This document shows positions 51,590-61,216 of a DNA stretch of 64,000 bases, piece by piece (the stretch's first letter is position 1; each line of letters opens with the position of its first letter). The stretch spans positions 1 to 64,000 of the forward strand of contig CAVWGE010000004.1 in the NCBI GenBank assembly GCA_963754385.1, given 5' to 3'. The notes beneath the pieces are model-generated. The model did no database searches and had not been told where the DNA came from. It worked only from the letters and a program-made list of their open reading frames with translations. This stretch comes from 9FT-COMBO-48-23 sp963754385 (GTDB lineage Bacteria > Chloroflexota > Dehalococcoidia > GIF9 > UBA5629). The translations under genes were made by a program, and so were the position numbers.

Positions 51590-52346
51590 AATCGAAGGCC
51601 TTACTAAAAATTTTGGCGGACTCTGTGCTGTTAATAATCTCGATCTTAGTATTCAAAAAGAGGATCTTATTGGATTAATCGGACCTAATGGTGCCGGTAA
51701 AACGACTGTCTTCAATTTAGTAACGGGCTTTTTACAACCCTCCAAAGGAAAGATTGTATTTGAGGGCAGAGACATCACCGGTAATAATACACACTATATA
51801 GCTAAGATAGGTATAATTCGTACATTTCAGTCAGATAAGATCTTCCCTGACTTTACCGTACTGCAAAACATCAAAACTGCATGCTATCTCTATCCGAAGA
51901 TTGGCCTCTTAGAGGCTGCATTTCATACTTCGTCTTGCCGAAAGAAAGAAGAATACGCTTACAGTCGATCTCTAGAAATAGCCGAATTCACGGGATTAGA
52001 TACAATGATAAATATACTCGCTTGTAACCTTCCCCATGGGTACAAAAGGATCCTCGGAATTGCGATAGCATTGGCTGCTAAACCAAAACTATTAATCCTT
52101 GATGAACCGCTGTCTGGAATGAATGCCACGGAAGTTTATGTAGCTATTGAACTAATAAAAAAAATATGGCGGCAGGGAATCACCATATTGTTAATTGAAC
52201 ATAATATGAAAGCCGCTATGAGTCTATGTAGAAGAATTGCTGTACTGAATTTTGGCAAGAAAATGACCGAAGGACCACCAGACGAAATCGTAAAAAACCA
52301 GGAAGTAATACAAGCCTATCTTGGAGTTAACTTAGATGTTACTTAG
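51582..52346 (+). CDS. livG: Branched-chain-type ABC ATPase LivG
   Basis: A 254-aa ABC ATPase. Walker A is GPNGAGKTT (about 35-43) and Walker B is LLILDEPLSGMN. The signature is divergent (LPHGYKRIL), as is common in LivG. IEHNMKAAMSLCRRIAVLNFGKKMTEGPPDEI is the LivG switch and C-terminal region. It overlaps livF by 11 nt. Confidence 0.88.
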   Translation: MLEIEGLTKNFGGLCAVNNLDLSIQKEDLIGLIGPNGAGKTTVFNLVTGFLQPSKGKIVFEGRDITGNNTHYIAKIGIIRTFQSDKIFPDFTVLQNIKTACYLYPKIGLLEAAFHTSSCRKKEEYAYSRSLEIAEFTGLDTMINILACNLPHGYKRILGIAIALAAKPKLLILDEPLSGMNATEVYVAIELIKKIWRQGITILLIEHNMKAAMSLCRRIAVLNFGKKMTEGPPDEIVKNQEVIQAYLGVNLDVT

Positions 52347-53043
52347 CCTGAAAAATATTAAAGTTCACTATGGAACAGCTGAAGTAATAAAAGGAGTAAG
52401 CTTAGACGTTACCACAGGCTCAGTTGTCAGCATTATTGGTGCCAATGGAGCAGGAAAGAGTACTATTCTAAAGGCTATATCAGGATTGAAAGCATTGACA
52501 CAAGGGGAGATATGGTTTCTTGATAAAAGAATTGACAGAATGAAACCGCATGATATTGTTAAGATGGGCATGGTACAAGTACCTGAAGGTAGGAAACTTT
52601 GGCCGTATATGAGCGTTTTGAGCAACCTTAAATTGGGTGCATATTTACAGAATAATAGAGCAATAATTAATAAAGACTTGCAAGAGATTTTCCATCGCTT
52701 TCCTCGTTTATGGGAGAGGCGAAACCAGCAAGCTGGTACCTTGAGTGGAGGGGAGCAACAAATGCTGGCTTTCGGCCGTGCTCTTATGGCTGGGCCGAAG
52801 TTACTGTTAATGGACGAACCTTCTCTTGGGTTGGCACCAATAATCATCAATGACATAGTGAATGTGATTAAAAATATAAATCAGGATGGAATAAGTGTTC
52901 TTCTGGTAGAACAAAATGCCGGTGTGGTTACTCGAGTTTCGGATAAAAGTTATGTTTTAGAGGTTGGGGAGATTATCTTGGAGGGTAATATGAAAGAATT
53001 AATAACAAATGAAATAGTGAGAAAAGCATTTTTAGGGGCATAA
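52336..53043 (+). CDS. livF: Branched-chain-type ABC ATPase LivF
   Basis: A 235-aa ABC ATPase with Walker A GANGAGKST, MVQVPEGRKLWPYMSVLSNL (the LivF-specific segment), signature LSGGEQQML and Walker B LLLMDEPSLGLAP. It completes the importer. 145 nt without a gene separate it from the second molybdenum hydroxylase operon. Confidence 0.9.
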   Translation: MLLSLKNIKVHYGTAEVIKGVSLDVTTGSVVSIIGANGAGKSTILKAISGLKALTQGEIWFLDKRIDRMKPHDIVKMGMVQVPEGRKLWPYMSVLSNLKLGAYLQNNRAIINKDLQEIFHRFPRLWERRNQQAGTLSGGEQQMLAFGRALMAGPKLLLMDEPSLGLAPIIINDIVNVIKNINQDGISVLLVEQNAGVVTRVSDKSYVLEVGEIILEGNMKELITNEIVRKAFLGA

Positions 53044-53188
53044 TTCTGAATTTTTATGAACTTGTAGAGGCAATGCGGCCAAAAGTAGGTTATATATGTC
53101 GCAGATAGTTGGGAAAGCCCCTACATATGTAAGGAGAAGCAGTAAAGGAACTAATTAGAGGTATAAAACGAGAAAGGAGACTACTCTT

Positions 53189-53695
53189 ATGTCACCACCA
53201 AACAAGAGAAATCCGATATCCGAAGAAGAAATTAATCTTGTTGTGAACGGCGATTTATATAAACTTAGGGTCCAATCGAACTGGATCCTGCAGTATGTGC
53301 TTCACAATAAACTTGGGTTGACAGGAACCAAAGAACTTTGCAACGAGGGAGCCTGTGGTGCTTGTACTGTGATAATAGACGGCAGGCCTGTTCTCTCATG
53401 TATGGTGCTTGCTATGGAGTGTGATGGCAAAAGCATAGAGACCATAGAGGGAATTGCCAGAGTCAACCACCCTCTTATCGAAGCATATGTGAAGCACAGC
53501 TGCATGCAGTGTGGTTACTGTACGCCTGGTTTTATAGTTACGGCGAAGGCCCTGTTGGACAAGAATCCCAAGCCAACAGAAGAGGAGGTCAAGGAAGCCC
53601 TTGCCGGCAATCTGTGCAGGTGCGGTACATATCCCCAACATACTAAAGCAGTTTTAGCTGCAGCCAATAATTTGCAGCGGAGGTTGAAAATATGA
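53189..53695 (+). CDS. Molybdenum hydroxylase [2Fe-2S] subunit
   Basis: A 168-aa CoxS/HcrC-type subunit with cluster motifs LCNEGACGACTVIIDG and CMQCGYCTPGF plus LCRCGTY. It is clearly distinct from the copy at 27976. It overlaps the large subunit by 4 nt. It opens the second xanthine-oxidase-family operon, which runs on into a fused flavin subunit and a zinc dehydrogenase. Confidence 0.9.
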   Translation: MSPPNKRNPISEEEINLVVNGDLYKLRVQSNWILQYVLHNKLGLTGTKELCNEGACGACTVIIDGRPVLSCMVLAMECDGKSIETIEGIARVNHPLIEAYVKHSCMQCGYCTPGFIVTAKALLDKNPKPTEEEVKEALAGNLCRCGTYPQHTKAVLAAANNLQRRLKI

Positions 53696-56139
53696 GTAGC
53701 ACTGAGATGTCAAAAATAGTGGAGCTGTTTGACAATATAAAGGCTGATAAATATCCCTTAGAGAAGTACAATAGCATTGGCAAACGCGGTATATATAGGC
53801 TAGACGGGTATGAGAAGGCAAGTGGGGCAGCAAAATATACGATAGATGTACAACTACCCGGGATGCTGTATGCAAGATTCCTTACCTCCCCCTACCCTCA
53901 TGCCGAGATAAAAAGTATGGACACCAGCAAAGCCGAGGCGCTACAAGGAGTCAGAGCGATACTGAGATATGACGATCCCGAGCTACCGCCAGTAGCGGAC
54001 CTCGGTGGGCATGAACCATCGTCCGAGCCAGTTCTGAAGAAGGTAGCTCACTTCCAGGGAGAGGAGGTGGGTGCTATTGTGGCTGCTGATAGTGAGGAGG
54101 TAGCGGAGCACGCGCTGACGCTAATAGAAGTAAAGTGGGAGGAACGCCCCTTTATCCTGGATGCAGAGGAGGCATTGCAACCAGGTTCTCCTTTAGCCAA
54201 CCCCGAATCGTACCCTGATGGAAATCTGTACAGCGAAATTACATCTATAGAAAAATACGGCGATGTAGAAAAAGGTTTTGCGGCGGCTGATAAGATAATT
54301 GAATTCAAATTCAGACAGGGTCTGAATACCTGGATTGGACCAGAGTGTCCTTGTGGCATATTCAAATGGAATGGAGACTGCCCTGAGGTCTGGGTTAAAC
54401 AGCAGCGTCCGCACATATGCAAACGTGTGATAGCTTCATGGTTTGGTGGTATACCAATGAATAAGATCCAGATCCACTGTCTGTATCAAGGAGCAAGTTT
54501 TGGTGGGTGGAGCCAGATGCCTTGGAATATGGGGGGACATTATTGTGCTGCCGTCCTGGCTAAGAGAACGGGAAGAGCGGTTAAGTGGTTATTTAGCAGG
54601 CGGGAAGACTTCTATGGCGGTGAGATGGATGAGGGCGTATATTATTACAGGGTAGGGGCCAAACTGGATGGTACAATTACAGCGGTTCAGGCAAGAAGCG
54701 TAGTCGCCAACCAGGTATTGCCGTTTTTTGGCTTTGTTAGGCATTTTCATGAGAATACTAGGATTCATCACATCTTCGGCAAGACGCAGGCGGTGCAGGT
54801 AAACAAGGGTCCCACGGTTCCTACACGCTGCGAGCAGAACTCCAACTGTCATAGTTTTACACAGGTGATGAATCATGTGGCAGATGCCCTCAGCCTTGAT
54901 CCCTTGGAAGTCGCGCTCAAGAATGATGGCGCTGACGGCCATGACATGGAATGGTTGAACGGGCGTAAAAAAGAGATGGGATTTCCCGTCAGTGATAGCC
55001 TGAAGGAATGCATTGAAAAAGGGAAGGCAGCTATAGGCTGGGATAGAAAGTGGCATAAACCGGGCACGAAGAGACTGCCCAATGGCAGGATGCATGGTCT
55101 TGGATTTACTTGGACTCATGAGTGGGAGGATTCGGCCGGATCCAGTGAAATGGCCATACGCATTGAGCGTAATGATGGCACTGCTACCATCTTCGGATGC
55201 CGTGCGGATATCGGCGTCAATTCCGAAACAGCTTTTTGCCAGGTTGCTGCGGATGAGCTCGGTATGCGCATCCAGGACGTGCATTACCGCCCTCATATCG
55301 ATGCCGGTTTCTATGCCATGACACCCGATTCATCCACCAATATGTCAGTAAACGGATTTGCTATCAGAAATGCGGCCAGACTCTTGAAAAGACGTATTCT
55401 GGAAGCCGCGACCAGTCCCCGGGGGAATACTCCCCTGGGCAGCGCACCGCCCGCATTCCCGGACAAAAAGCCCGAGGAACTGGATATAGAAGACAGCGTA
55501 ATCTACGAGAAGGCGAAGCCGTCAAACAGGATGTCACTGGCGGATTTTGTCGGCTACGCCGGAGCCATGGGACCCATCGGCTCGCCTAAAGGTGAGCCGG
55601 GCACCGTAGGAGGTGTCAGGAATCCCTTGACAGCCCCTCTCTTTGATTTTTCCTATCAAATACAGTTGGGAGCTTACGCTGGTGCCAGGCTGCGCCTGTG
55701 CCGCCAGGCGCATTTCATGGAGGTTGAAGTGGACACTGAAACCGGCGAGGTGGACGTAAAAAGGGTAGTTACCGTCAACGATGTGGGGAGGGTCATCAAC
55801 TGGGAGGGCTGCGAAGGGCAACAGTATGGCGGTGCATATATGGGAGTAGGGAGGGGGCGGAGCGAGGAAATTATACATGATCCGATGACCGGTGTCATGC
55901 TTAACGGTAATCTTCTAAATTATAAAATTCCGACAATGCTTGACATCGGACAGACAGACACAATCCTTGTTGAAACCGGGATGGGCTATGGGCCTTATGG
56001 GCTCGTTGGAATCGGCGAGGATGTGGCTACTGTCATACCGGCGCTTATTGGCCCCGCCATCCACAATGCTATAGGCAAGTGGGTAGATGGATATCCCACG
56101 ACTCCAGACAGTGTGCTCAAAGCACTGGGGAAAGCGTAG
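53692..56139 (+). CDS. Divergent molybdenum hydroxylase large subunit
   Basis: An 815-aa xanthine-oxidase-family catalytic subunit, longer than the copy at 28452. RLDGYEKASGAAKYTIDVQLPGMLYARFL is the family opening. A likely catalytic glutamate remains in GLVGIGEDVAT. Two normally conserved loops are changed: the GGGFGxK glycine loop reads GASFGGWSQ, and the ARGxGxPQ loop reads VPTRCEQNSNCHSF, with two cysteines. The base composition is richer in G and C than the importer genes before it. The substrate is unknown; the changes suggest an unusual site. Confidence 0.82.
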   Translation: MSSTEMSKIVELFDNIKADKYPLEKYNSIGKRGIYRLDGYEKASGAAKYTIDVQLPGMLYARFLTSPYPHAEIKSMDTSKAEALQGVRAILRYDDPELPPVADLGGHEPSSEPVLKKVAHFQGEEVGAIVAADSEEVAEHALTLIEVKWEERPFILDAEEALQPGSPLANPESYPDGNLYSEITSIEKYGDVEKGFAAADKIIEFKFRQGLNTWIGPECPCGIFKWNGDCPEVWVKQQRPHICKRVIASWFGGIPMNKIQIHCLYQGASFGGWSQMPWNMGGHYCAAVLAKRTGRAVKWLFSRREDFYGGEMDEGVYYYRVGAKLDGTITAVQARSVVANQVLPFFGFVRHFHENTRIHHIFGKTQAVQVNKGPTVPTRCEQNSNCHSFTQVMNHVADALSLDPLEVALKNDGADGHDMEWLNGRKKEMGFPVSDSLKECIEKGKAAIGWDRKWHKPGTKRLPNGRMHGLGFTWTHEWEDSAGSSEMAIRIERNDGTATIFGCRADIGVNSETAFCQVAADELGMRIQDVHYRPHIDAGFYAMTPDSSTNMSVNGFAIRNAARLLKRRILEAATSPRGNTPLGSAPPAFPDKKPEELDIEDSVIYEKAKPSNRMSLADFVGYAGAMGPIGSPKGEPGTVGGVRNPLTAPLFDFSYQIQLGAYAGARLRLCRQAHFMEVEVDTETGEVDVKRVVTVNDVGRVINWEGCEGQQYGGAYMGVGRGRSEEIIHDPMTGVMLNGNLLNYKIPTMLDIGQTDTILVETGMGYGPYGLVGIGEDVATVIPALIGPAIHNAIGKWVDGYPTTPDSVLKALGKA

Positions 56140-56150
56140 GAAAGAGAAAA

Positions 56151-58535
56151 ATGAGGAGATTCAAACATATAAATGCCAGCACATTACAAGATGCAACCTC
56201 AATCCTCAAAAGTTATGGTAAAAAGGCAAGGATTATTGCAGGTGGCACTGACCTCTTAGGTGAAATGAAGGATGCCATACTGCCAGAATACCCTGAAGTT
56301 ATAGTTAATATTAAGACTATTTCTGGTCTGGATTACATCAAGGAAGTAGGCAAAACGCTGAGGCTTGGTGCTCTAGCCAGACTCGAGGACATCGCTAGAA
56401 ATGACATGGTAAAAGACAGGTATTCTATTCTAGCTGAGGCATCTCGCAGGACAGCTTCGCCCCATATTAGAGAAATGGGTACTATTGGCGGTAACATATG
56501 CCAAAGTAACCGGTGCTGGTATTACTGGGTTCCTGACAATAGGTTTTACTGTGCGAGGAAAGGTGGTAGGATGTGCTATGCCTTAACAGGAGATGGGAGA
56601 TACCATTCTATATTCGGCGGTACAAGAGTAAATGGCACGCCTTGCTCCATAGATTGCCCGGCTGGTGTGGACATACCTTCATACCTAAGTAAAATTAGGG
56701 AGGGTAACCTAGCTGAAGCGGCTAAAATACTGCTTAATTTTAATCCTCTCCCCTCAATAACAGGAAGAGTGTGTCCCCATTTCTGTGAGAACGAGTGCAA
56801 TCGGGGCGAGTTTGATCAAGCTATCTCTATAAGGACTATCGAGCGGTTCATCGGTGATTACATCCTAGAAAATGTAGACGAAATCATCAAACCACCTGAA
56901 GTTACTATTGACAAGAGTGTGGCCATTGTTGGCTCCGGACCGGCAGGCGTTTCAACGGCATATTATCTCAGGAAGCTTGGCTACAGTGTAACCGTCTTTG
57001 ACAAGATGAAAGAAGCGGGCGGAATGCTCACTTACGGTATACCACCATACCGGCTACCAAAGGACGTTGTTAAGAGGCAGGTCAGAGCACTCGAGGGTGC
57101 CGGAATCAAATTCAAGCTCAGGGCTACTATAGATGAGAATATAAGTGTGAAAAAGCTTATGAATAGCTTTGATGCTGTATTCCTTGCCTGCGGAGCCTGG
57201 AAAGAAAAGCCTTCAGGGGTAAAGGGCGAGAAATTGATGATATCTGGCCTGGAGTTTCTGAGAAATTCGAATAGTGGGGTTGGAGAGGCTCCTGGGAAAA
57301 AAGTTGTGGTGATAGGTGGTGGAAATGTCGCTATAGATGTTGCCAGGACGCTGCTGAGGCTGGGAGCTAAACCGGTAATTATTTATCGGCGGAGTAAGAT
57401 GGAAATGCCAGCGGTGAAGGAAGAGGTTAACAAGGCTGAACAAGAAGGTACAAAAATCCAGTTTCTTACTTTACCCGTGGCAGCTTCTAGTAATGGTGAC
57501 CAGATTATCCTTCGGTGCACAAAAATGCAGCTGGGGCCTTTAGATAAGACGGGAAGACCTCAACCTGTGCCTATTAAAGGTTCGGAATTCACAACCGAGT
57601 TTGATGCTGTAATAAAGGCAATCGGGGAGGAACCAGATACCTCAGCCATCCCTTCAGAGTTCCTGGACACGAATGGGCAGCTGAAGGTAGATGTCTCAAC
57701 TTATTTGCTGGGTAAAAATGTTTTTGCTGGAGGTGATTTCGTCACAGGCCCGACAACAGTTGTTGCCGCCATAGCCGCCGGGAGGAGAGCGGCAAACGCC
57801 ATAGACCAGTATCTTGGAGGTAAAGGAGGAAAAGGTGGAGAAGAAGAAGAGGACAGCAGGGCGGTTAAGCTCCGTGAGAAGTTCAATAGTTTATACTTTA
57901 AGAAAACAAGCCGTGTAAAAACTCCAGAACTACCGGTATCAAAGAGAATTAAGAGTATCGATATTGAGGATGTTAGCTGTCTTGACTTGGGTGCCATCGA
58001 GACAGAAGCAAATAGATGCTTCAATTGTGGATGCGTGGCAGTTAATTCGTCCGACATAGCCCCGGTGTTGATAACCCTTAAGGCTAAAATCAAGACCACA
58101 AAAAGGATAATTGATGCAGAGGAGTTCTTCGCCGTGGCAGGTGATAAGACCACGGTTCTGGATAACGATGAGATAGTGACGGAAATTGAAGTACCAATGC
58201 CTAGTGCTAACACCAAGTCCACGTTCACTAAGTTTGCGCTTAGGAAGTCAATAGACTTCCCCATAGTTAGCTGTGCTGCAGCCATTAAAAGTGAGAAGGG
58301 GGTAGTTAAGGTAGCCAGAATATGCCTGAACGCGGTATACAACACGCCATATCGGGCTACCAAAGCAGAGGAGTATATTAGAGGTAAACCGATTAACGAT
58401 TCAACTGCCGAGGAGTCGGCTAATGCCATAGTCACTGACACATGTCCATTAGTAAACAATAGATACAAGATTCAGATAGCAAAGGCGTTGGTTAAGAGAG
58501 CAATATTAGCTTGTAATTCTAAAGTGGGAGTGTAA
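56151..58535 (+). CDS. HcrB-like flavin subunit with an inserted GltD/NfnB-like NAD(P)H module
   Basis: A 794-aa fusion from the ATG at 56151. Residues 1-150 are the FAD_binding_5 half of a molybdenum hydroxylase medium subunit (IIAGGTDLLGE, TIGGNIC), with Cys122, Cys134 and Cys142 placed like the [4Fe-4S] loop of 4-hydroxybenzoyl-CoA reductase beta. Residues 160-560 form a GltD/NfnB-like oxidoreductase: CSIDCPAGVDIPSY and VCPHFCENEC cluster motifs, GSGPAG (261-266) and GGGNVA (389-394) dinucleotide folds, and a GGDFVTGPTTVV FAD motif. Residues 620-794 resume the hydroxylase subunit (CGCVAVNSSDIAPVL, then CO_deh_flav_C), with Cys628 probably the fourth ligand. It would link NAD(P)H directly to the hydroxylase. 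Confidence 0.85.
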   Translation: MRRFKHINASTLQDATSILKSYGKKARIIAGGTDLLGEMKDAILPEYPEVIVNIKTISGLDYIKEVGKTLRLGALARLEDIARNDMVKDRYSILAEASRRTASPHIREMGTIGGNICQSNRCWYYWVPDNRFYCARKGGRMCYALTGDGRYHSIFGGTRVNGTPCSIDCPAGVDIPSYLSKIREGNLAEAAKILLNFNPLPSITGRVCPHFCENECNRGEFDQAISIRTIERFIGDYILENVDEIIKPPEVTIDKSVAIVGSGPAGVSTAYYLRKLGYSVTVFDKMKEAGGMLTYGIPPYRLPKDVVKRQVRALEGAGIKFKLRATIDENISVKKLMNSFDAVFLACGAWKEKPSGVKGEKLMISGLEFLRNSNSGVGEAPGKKVVVIGGGNVAIDVARTLLRLGAKPVIIYRRSKMEMPAVKEEVNKAEQEGTKIQFLTLPVAASSNGDQIILRCTKMQLGPLDKTGRPQPVPIKGSEFTTEFDAVIKAIGEEPDTSAIPSEFLDTNGQLKVDVSTYLLGKNVFAGGDFVTGPTTVVAAIAAGRRAANAIDQYLGGKGGKGGEEEEDSRAVKLREKFNSLYFKKTSRVKTPELPVSKRIKSIDIEDVSCLDLGAIETEANRCFNCGCVAVNSSDIAPVLITLKAKIKTTKRIIDAEEFFAVAGDKTTVLDNDEIVTEIEVPMPSANTKSTFTKFALRKSIDFPIVSCAAAIKSEKGVVKVARICLNAVYNTPYRATKAEEYIRGKPINDSTAEESANAIVTDTCPLVNNRYKIQIAKALVKRAILACNSKVGV

Positions 58536-58538
58536 AAC

Positions 58539-59570
58539 ATGAAAGCATTAAAGTGGTATGGCAGAAAAGATCTTAGGTATGTAGACATAGTTGAACCTAC
58601 ACCAGGACCAGGACAGTTAAAAATAAAAGTAAAATTGGCTGGTATTTGTGGTACGGATTTAAAGGAATATAGCAATGGTCCATTTATGATTGATCCGAGC
58701 AAAGTTCCCATTACTTTAGGGCATGAATTTGCAGGTGTTGTTTCTGAAGTGGGTACAGGTGTTAAAATGTTTAAGGTAGGTGAACGAGTAACCGGTGTTG
58801 GTTACTGGTTCTGTGGTGAATGTTATTACTGCCGAAGATCGATGAATAATCTCTGTCTTAAGGCTGGTTTTACTGGACTAAGCACTGAAGGATCTTTTGC
58901 GGAGTATGTAGTTCTGCCAAGTTACGCAGTTAATAAACTTCCTGATTTAGTATCTGATGAAGCTGGAGCCCTGGTGGAACCTCTGGCAGTAGCAGTTCAT
59001 GCTGTACGTCAGGGTAATGTTCGCCCAGGAGACAGAGTCTGTATTGTAGGGGATGGTACCATCGGTCTTTGCACCCTGCTAGCAGCCCGGGCTGCAGGAG
59101 CATCTGAAATCTATATCGTGTCGAAGCATAGTTACAAAGGGAAAGTAGCTTTAGCTATGGGTGCCACGGCAGTTTTAAATTCAAATGATGACCCAGTTAA
59201 GCAAATTATTAATCGAAGCCAAGGATTAGGTGCTGACGTATCTTTTGAATGCGTAGGACATCCGGATACTCCCCAGTTAGCCGTAGATTTAGCTCGAAAA
59301 GCTGGTACTACCGTAATATTAGGGGTTTTTAATACACCCAGTGCATTTAATTTTATGAACGTGATGTTTTGTGAAAAAAGAATAATCGGTAGTGGTATCT
59401 ATGTTTATGAGGCTGAAACTGTTATTGCTCTATTAGCTGATAAGAGAATCAATGCTGAGCGGTTAATAACAGCCAAGGTACCTTTCGAAGACGCCACAAA
59501 ACTAGGGTTTGAAAAGTTGATTTCCGACAGGGAACGAAACATTAAAGTTTTAATAAAGATGCCAATATGA
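58539..59570 (+). CDS. Zinc-dependent medium-chain dehydrogenase
   Basis: A 343-aa enzyme of the sorbitol / butanediol / threonine dehydrogenase group. The catalytic zinc site is GICGTDLKEY with LGHEFAGVV, the structural zinc site is CGECYYCRRSMNNLC, and the NAD fold is GDGTIGLCTLLAARAAGA. It lies 3 nt after the fusion protein, so it belongs to the same operon and probably oxidises an alcohol intermediate. It is not the same type as the Had protein at 23173. Confidence 0.85.
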   Translation: MKALKWYGRKDLRYVDIVEPTPGPGQLKIKVKLAGICGTDLKEYSNGPFMIDPSKVPITLGHEFAGVVSEVGTGVKMFKVGERVTGVGYWFCGECYYCRRSMNNLCLKAGFTGLSTEGSFAEYVVLPSYAVNKLPDLVSDEAGALVEPLAVAVHAVRQGNVRPGDRVCIVGDGTIGLCTLLAARAAGASEIYIVSKHSYKGKVALAMGATAVLNSNDDPVKQIINRSQGLGADVSFECVGHPDTPQLAVDLARKAGTTVILGVFNTPSAFNFMNVMFCEKRIIGSGIYVYEAETVIALLADKRINAERLITAKVPFEDATKLGFEKLISDRERNIKVLIKMPI

Positions 59571-59662
59571 GGTAGAGATATCAAAGAAAATAGTGAACTT
59601 AATTTACATAACCTAAAAATTCGATTTAAAGCTAATTAATAAAATAAGGTAAAAGTACCATT

Positions 59663-59677
59663 ATTTATTAAATAAAT
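59663..59677. promoter_or_regulatory. AT palindrome upstream of the MarR gene
   Basis: ATTTATTAAATAAAT is a perfect inverted repeat (7-nt arms around one A), about 80 nt before the MarR start. It could be an autoregulatory operator. The low complexity of the sequence makes chance occurrence possible. Confidence 0.35.
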
Positions 59678-59757
59678 TCCATTTCAGGAGTCGAAAATCA
59701 AGTAAGAACATATGTTTTGATCAACCACTAGAAGTCAAACAATCCAGGAGTACAGAA

Positions 59758-60348
59758 TTGAATGTTGAATTTGAAAGTAGAGTTAATTCGTTGCTATATG
59801 AAATACGTGAACTAACACCCGAGGTGTTTTTAAAGGCAAATCTTTCAATTGCTTTTGCTGCCATGGCTACGGAACAGGCGTTTGATAAGATGTTCAGGAA
59901 GTATGCTTTGAATCATAAGCGATTTCTGATGTTACATACTTTGCTGGAGAATGGTGGCAGTATGACCATGCCAGAAATAACTTCAGAGATGCATGTTAGC
60001 AGGCAGGCTATTGCTCTAACGGCACGAGTTTTTGAAAACCAGGGTCTAATATCGAGAACTATGGAAGAAAAAGACCGGAGAATAATAAGGGTAACACTTA
60101 CAGAAAAGGGGCTTGAGCTTATTCGCGAGATTGCATTATCGGAATATAGAAAGCACGTTCATAATATTCTTATGTCCGTTGTGAACGAAAGAGAGGCAAT
60201 GATGCTGGCCGATATTTTGGATTCGCTTGCTGAAAAACTCAGCAGCATATCAACAAAGAATCAATCCGAGACAAGTGGTAACTTCAAGCGGCGCTTCAAT
60301 GCGGTCGAAGCAAAAAGGCTAGAACAAGGAGGGCAGAAAGATGAGTAA
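59758..60348 (+). CDS. MarR-family transcriptional regulator
   Basis: A 196-aa winged-helix regulator. The recognition region is GGSMTMPEITSEMHVSRQAIALTARVFENQGLISRTMEEKDRRIIRVTLTEKGLELI, the classic MarR DNA-binding and wing signature. MarR proteins in aromatic catabolic clusters often respond to CoA thioesters or phenolic acids. The start is TTG with a CAGGAG site. It overlaps the crotonase start by 8 nt, so they are co-expressed. Likely targets are the neighbouring catabolic operons. Confidence 0.85.
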   Translation: MNVEFESRVNSLLYEIRELTPEVFLKANLSIAFAAMATEQAFDKMFRKYALNHKRFLMLHTLLENGGSMTMPEITSEMHVSRQAIALTARVFENQGLISRTMEEKDRRIIRVTLTEKGLELIREIALSEYRKHVHNILMSVVNEREAMMLADILDSLAEKLSSISTKNQSETSGNFKRRFNAVEAKRLEQGGQKDE

Positions 60349-61144
60349 TAAAAGGTTTGTTCCCAGGTTAAAGTTTGCCAAGTATAGAGAGAAGTATAAG
60401 GATTACATTATCATGGAACAAAAAAACGGCATTATCCTATTGCGAATGAATACCAATGGGGGACTTGCCGAATGGAATGAGTATATGCATGATGCCTTAT
60501 CTCAGGCTTGGCATGACATAGGGAATGACCCAGAAAACCAGGTAATGATCCTCACTTCCACCGGTCCGCAATGGATAGGAGAATTCGACCCAGAAGCCAA
60601 GTTCCCATTTGACTATGATAACTACTATGTCGGCGCAATCAAGCTACTTGAAAACCTGATTTTCAACATTGATATTCCTACCATTGCGGCGGTCAATGGT
60701 CCCGGGATTCATACAGAGATTGCGTTATTGTGCGATATAACCATCTGCACAGAAGACAGTCTATTCCAGGATGGACATTACGTGCTTGGATTTGTTCCGG
60801 GCGACGGACAGTTGCTCACATTGCAAGGGTTGATCGGCATTAAGCGTTCTGCATATGCTATCTACACGGGCAAGAAGATAGATGCCAAAACCGCCTACGA
60901 ATGGGGCCTAGTCAACGAAGTGGTTTCGAGAGACAAGCTTGTAGATCGCGCATGGCAGATTGGGGAAGAAATTATGAAACAGCCCCGTGCAACGCGGTGC
61001 TTGACACATCACCTTTTAACTCGTCCTTGGAAACGTCGCCTTATCAATGACTTCCAAGTACACGTAGCCCACGAGGGATTTGCCGAACACTGTGATAATC
61101 CAGATCACAATCTCAAACGAGTAATAGAGACCTGGGATAAATGA
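60341..61144 (+). CDS. Crotonase-family protein resembling 6-oxocamphor hydrolase
   Basis: A 267-aa crotonase-fold protein. The N-terminal pattern YREKYKDYIIMEQKNGIILLRMNTNGGLAEWN and AAVNGPGIHTEIALLCDITICTE recall the 6-oxocamphor-hydrolase subgroup, which cleaves cyclic beta-diketones by a retro-Claisen reaction, rather than enoyl-CoA hydratases. The paired glutamates of enoyl-CoA hydratases are not evident. This suggests C-C bond cleavage of a cyclic diketone in the pathway. The subgroup assignment is made by eye and is tentative. Confidence 0.65.
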   Translation: MSNKRFVPRLKFAKYREKYKDYIIMEQKNGIILLRMNTNGGLAEWNEYMHDALSQAWHDIGNDPENQVMILTSTGPQWIGEFDPEAKFPFDYDNYYVGAIKLLENLIFNIDIPTIAAVNGPGIHTEIALLCDITICTEDSLFQDGHYVLGFVPGDGQLLTLQGLIGIKRSAYAIYTGKKIDAKTAYEWGLVNEVVSRDKLVDRAWQIGEEIMKQPRATRCLTHHLLTRPWKRRLINDFQVHVAHEGFAEHCDNPDHNLKRVIETWDK

Positions 61145-61216
61145 TGCCGTAGTAGTAAGCAGGACCAATATCGTTTCAAATGTTTCATTGGCACCAGGGC
61201 TCGAACACCGGAGTGA

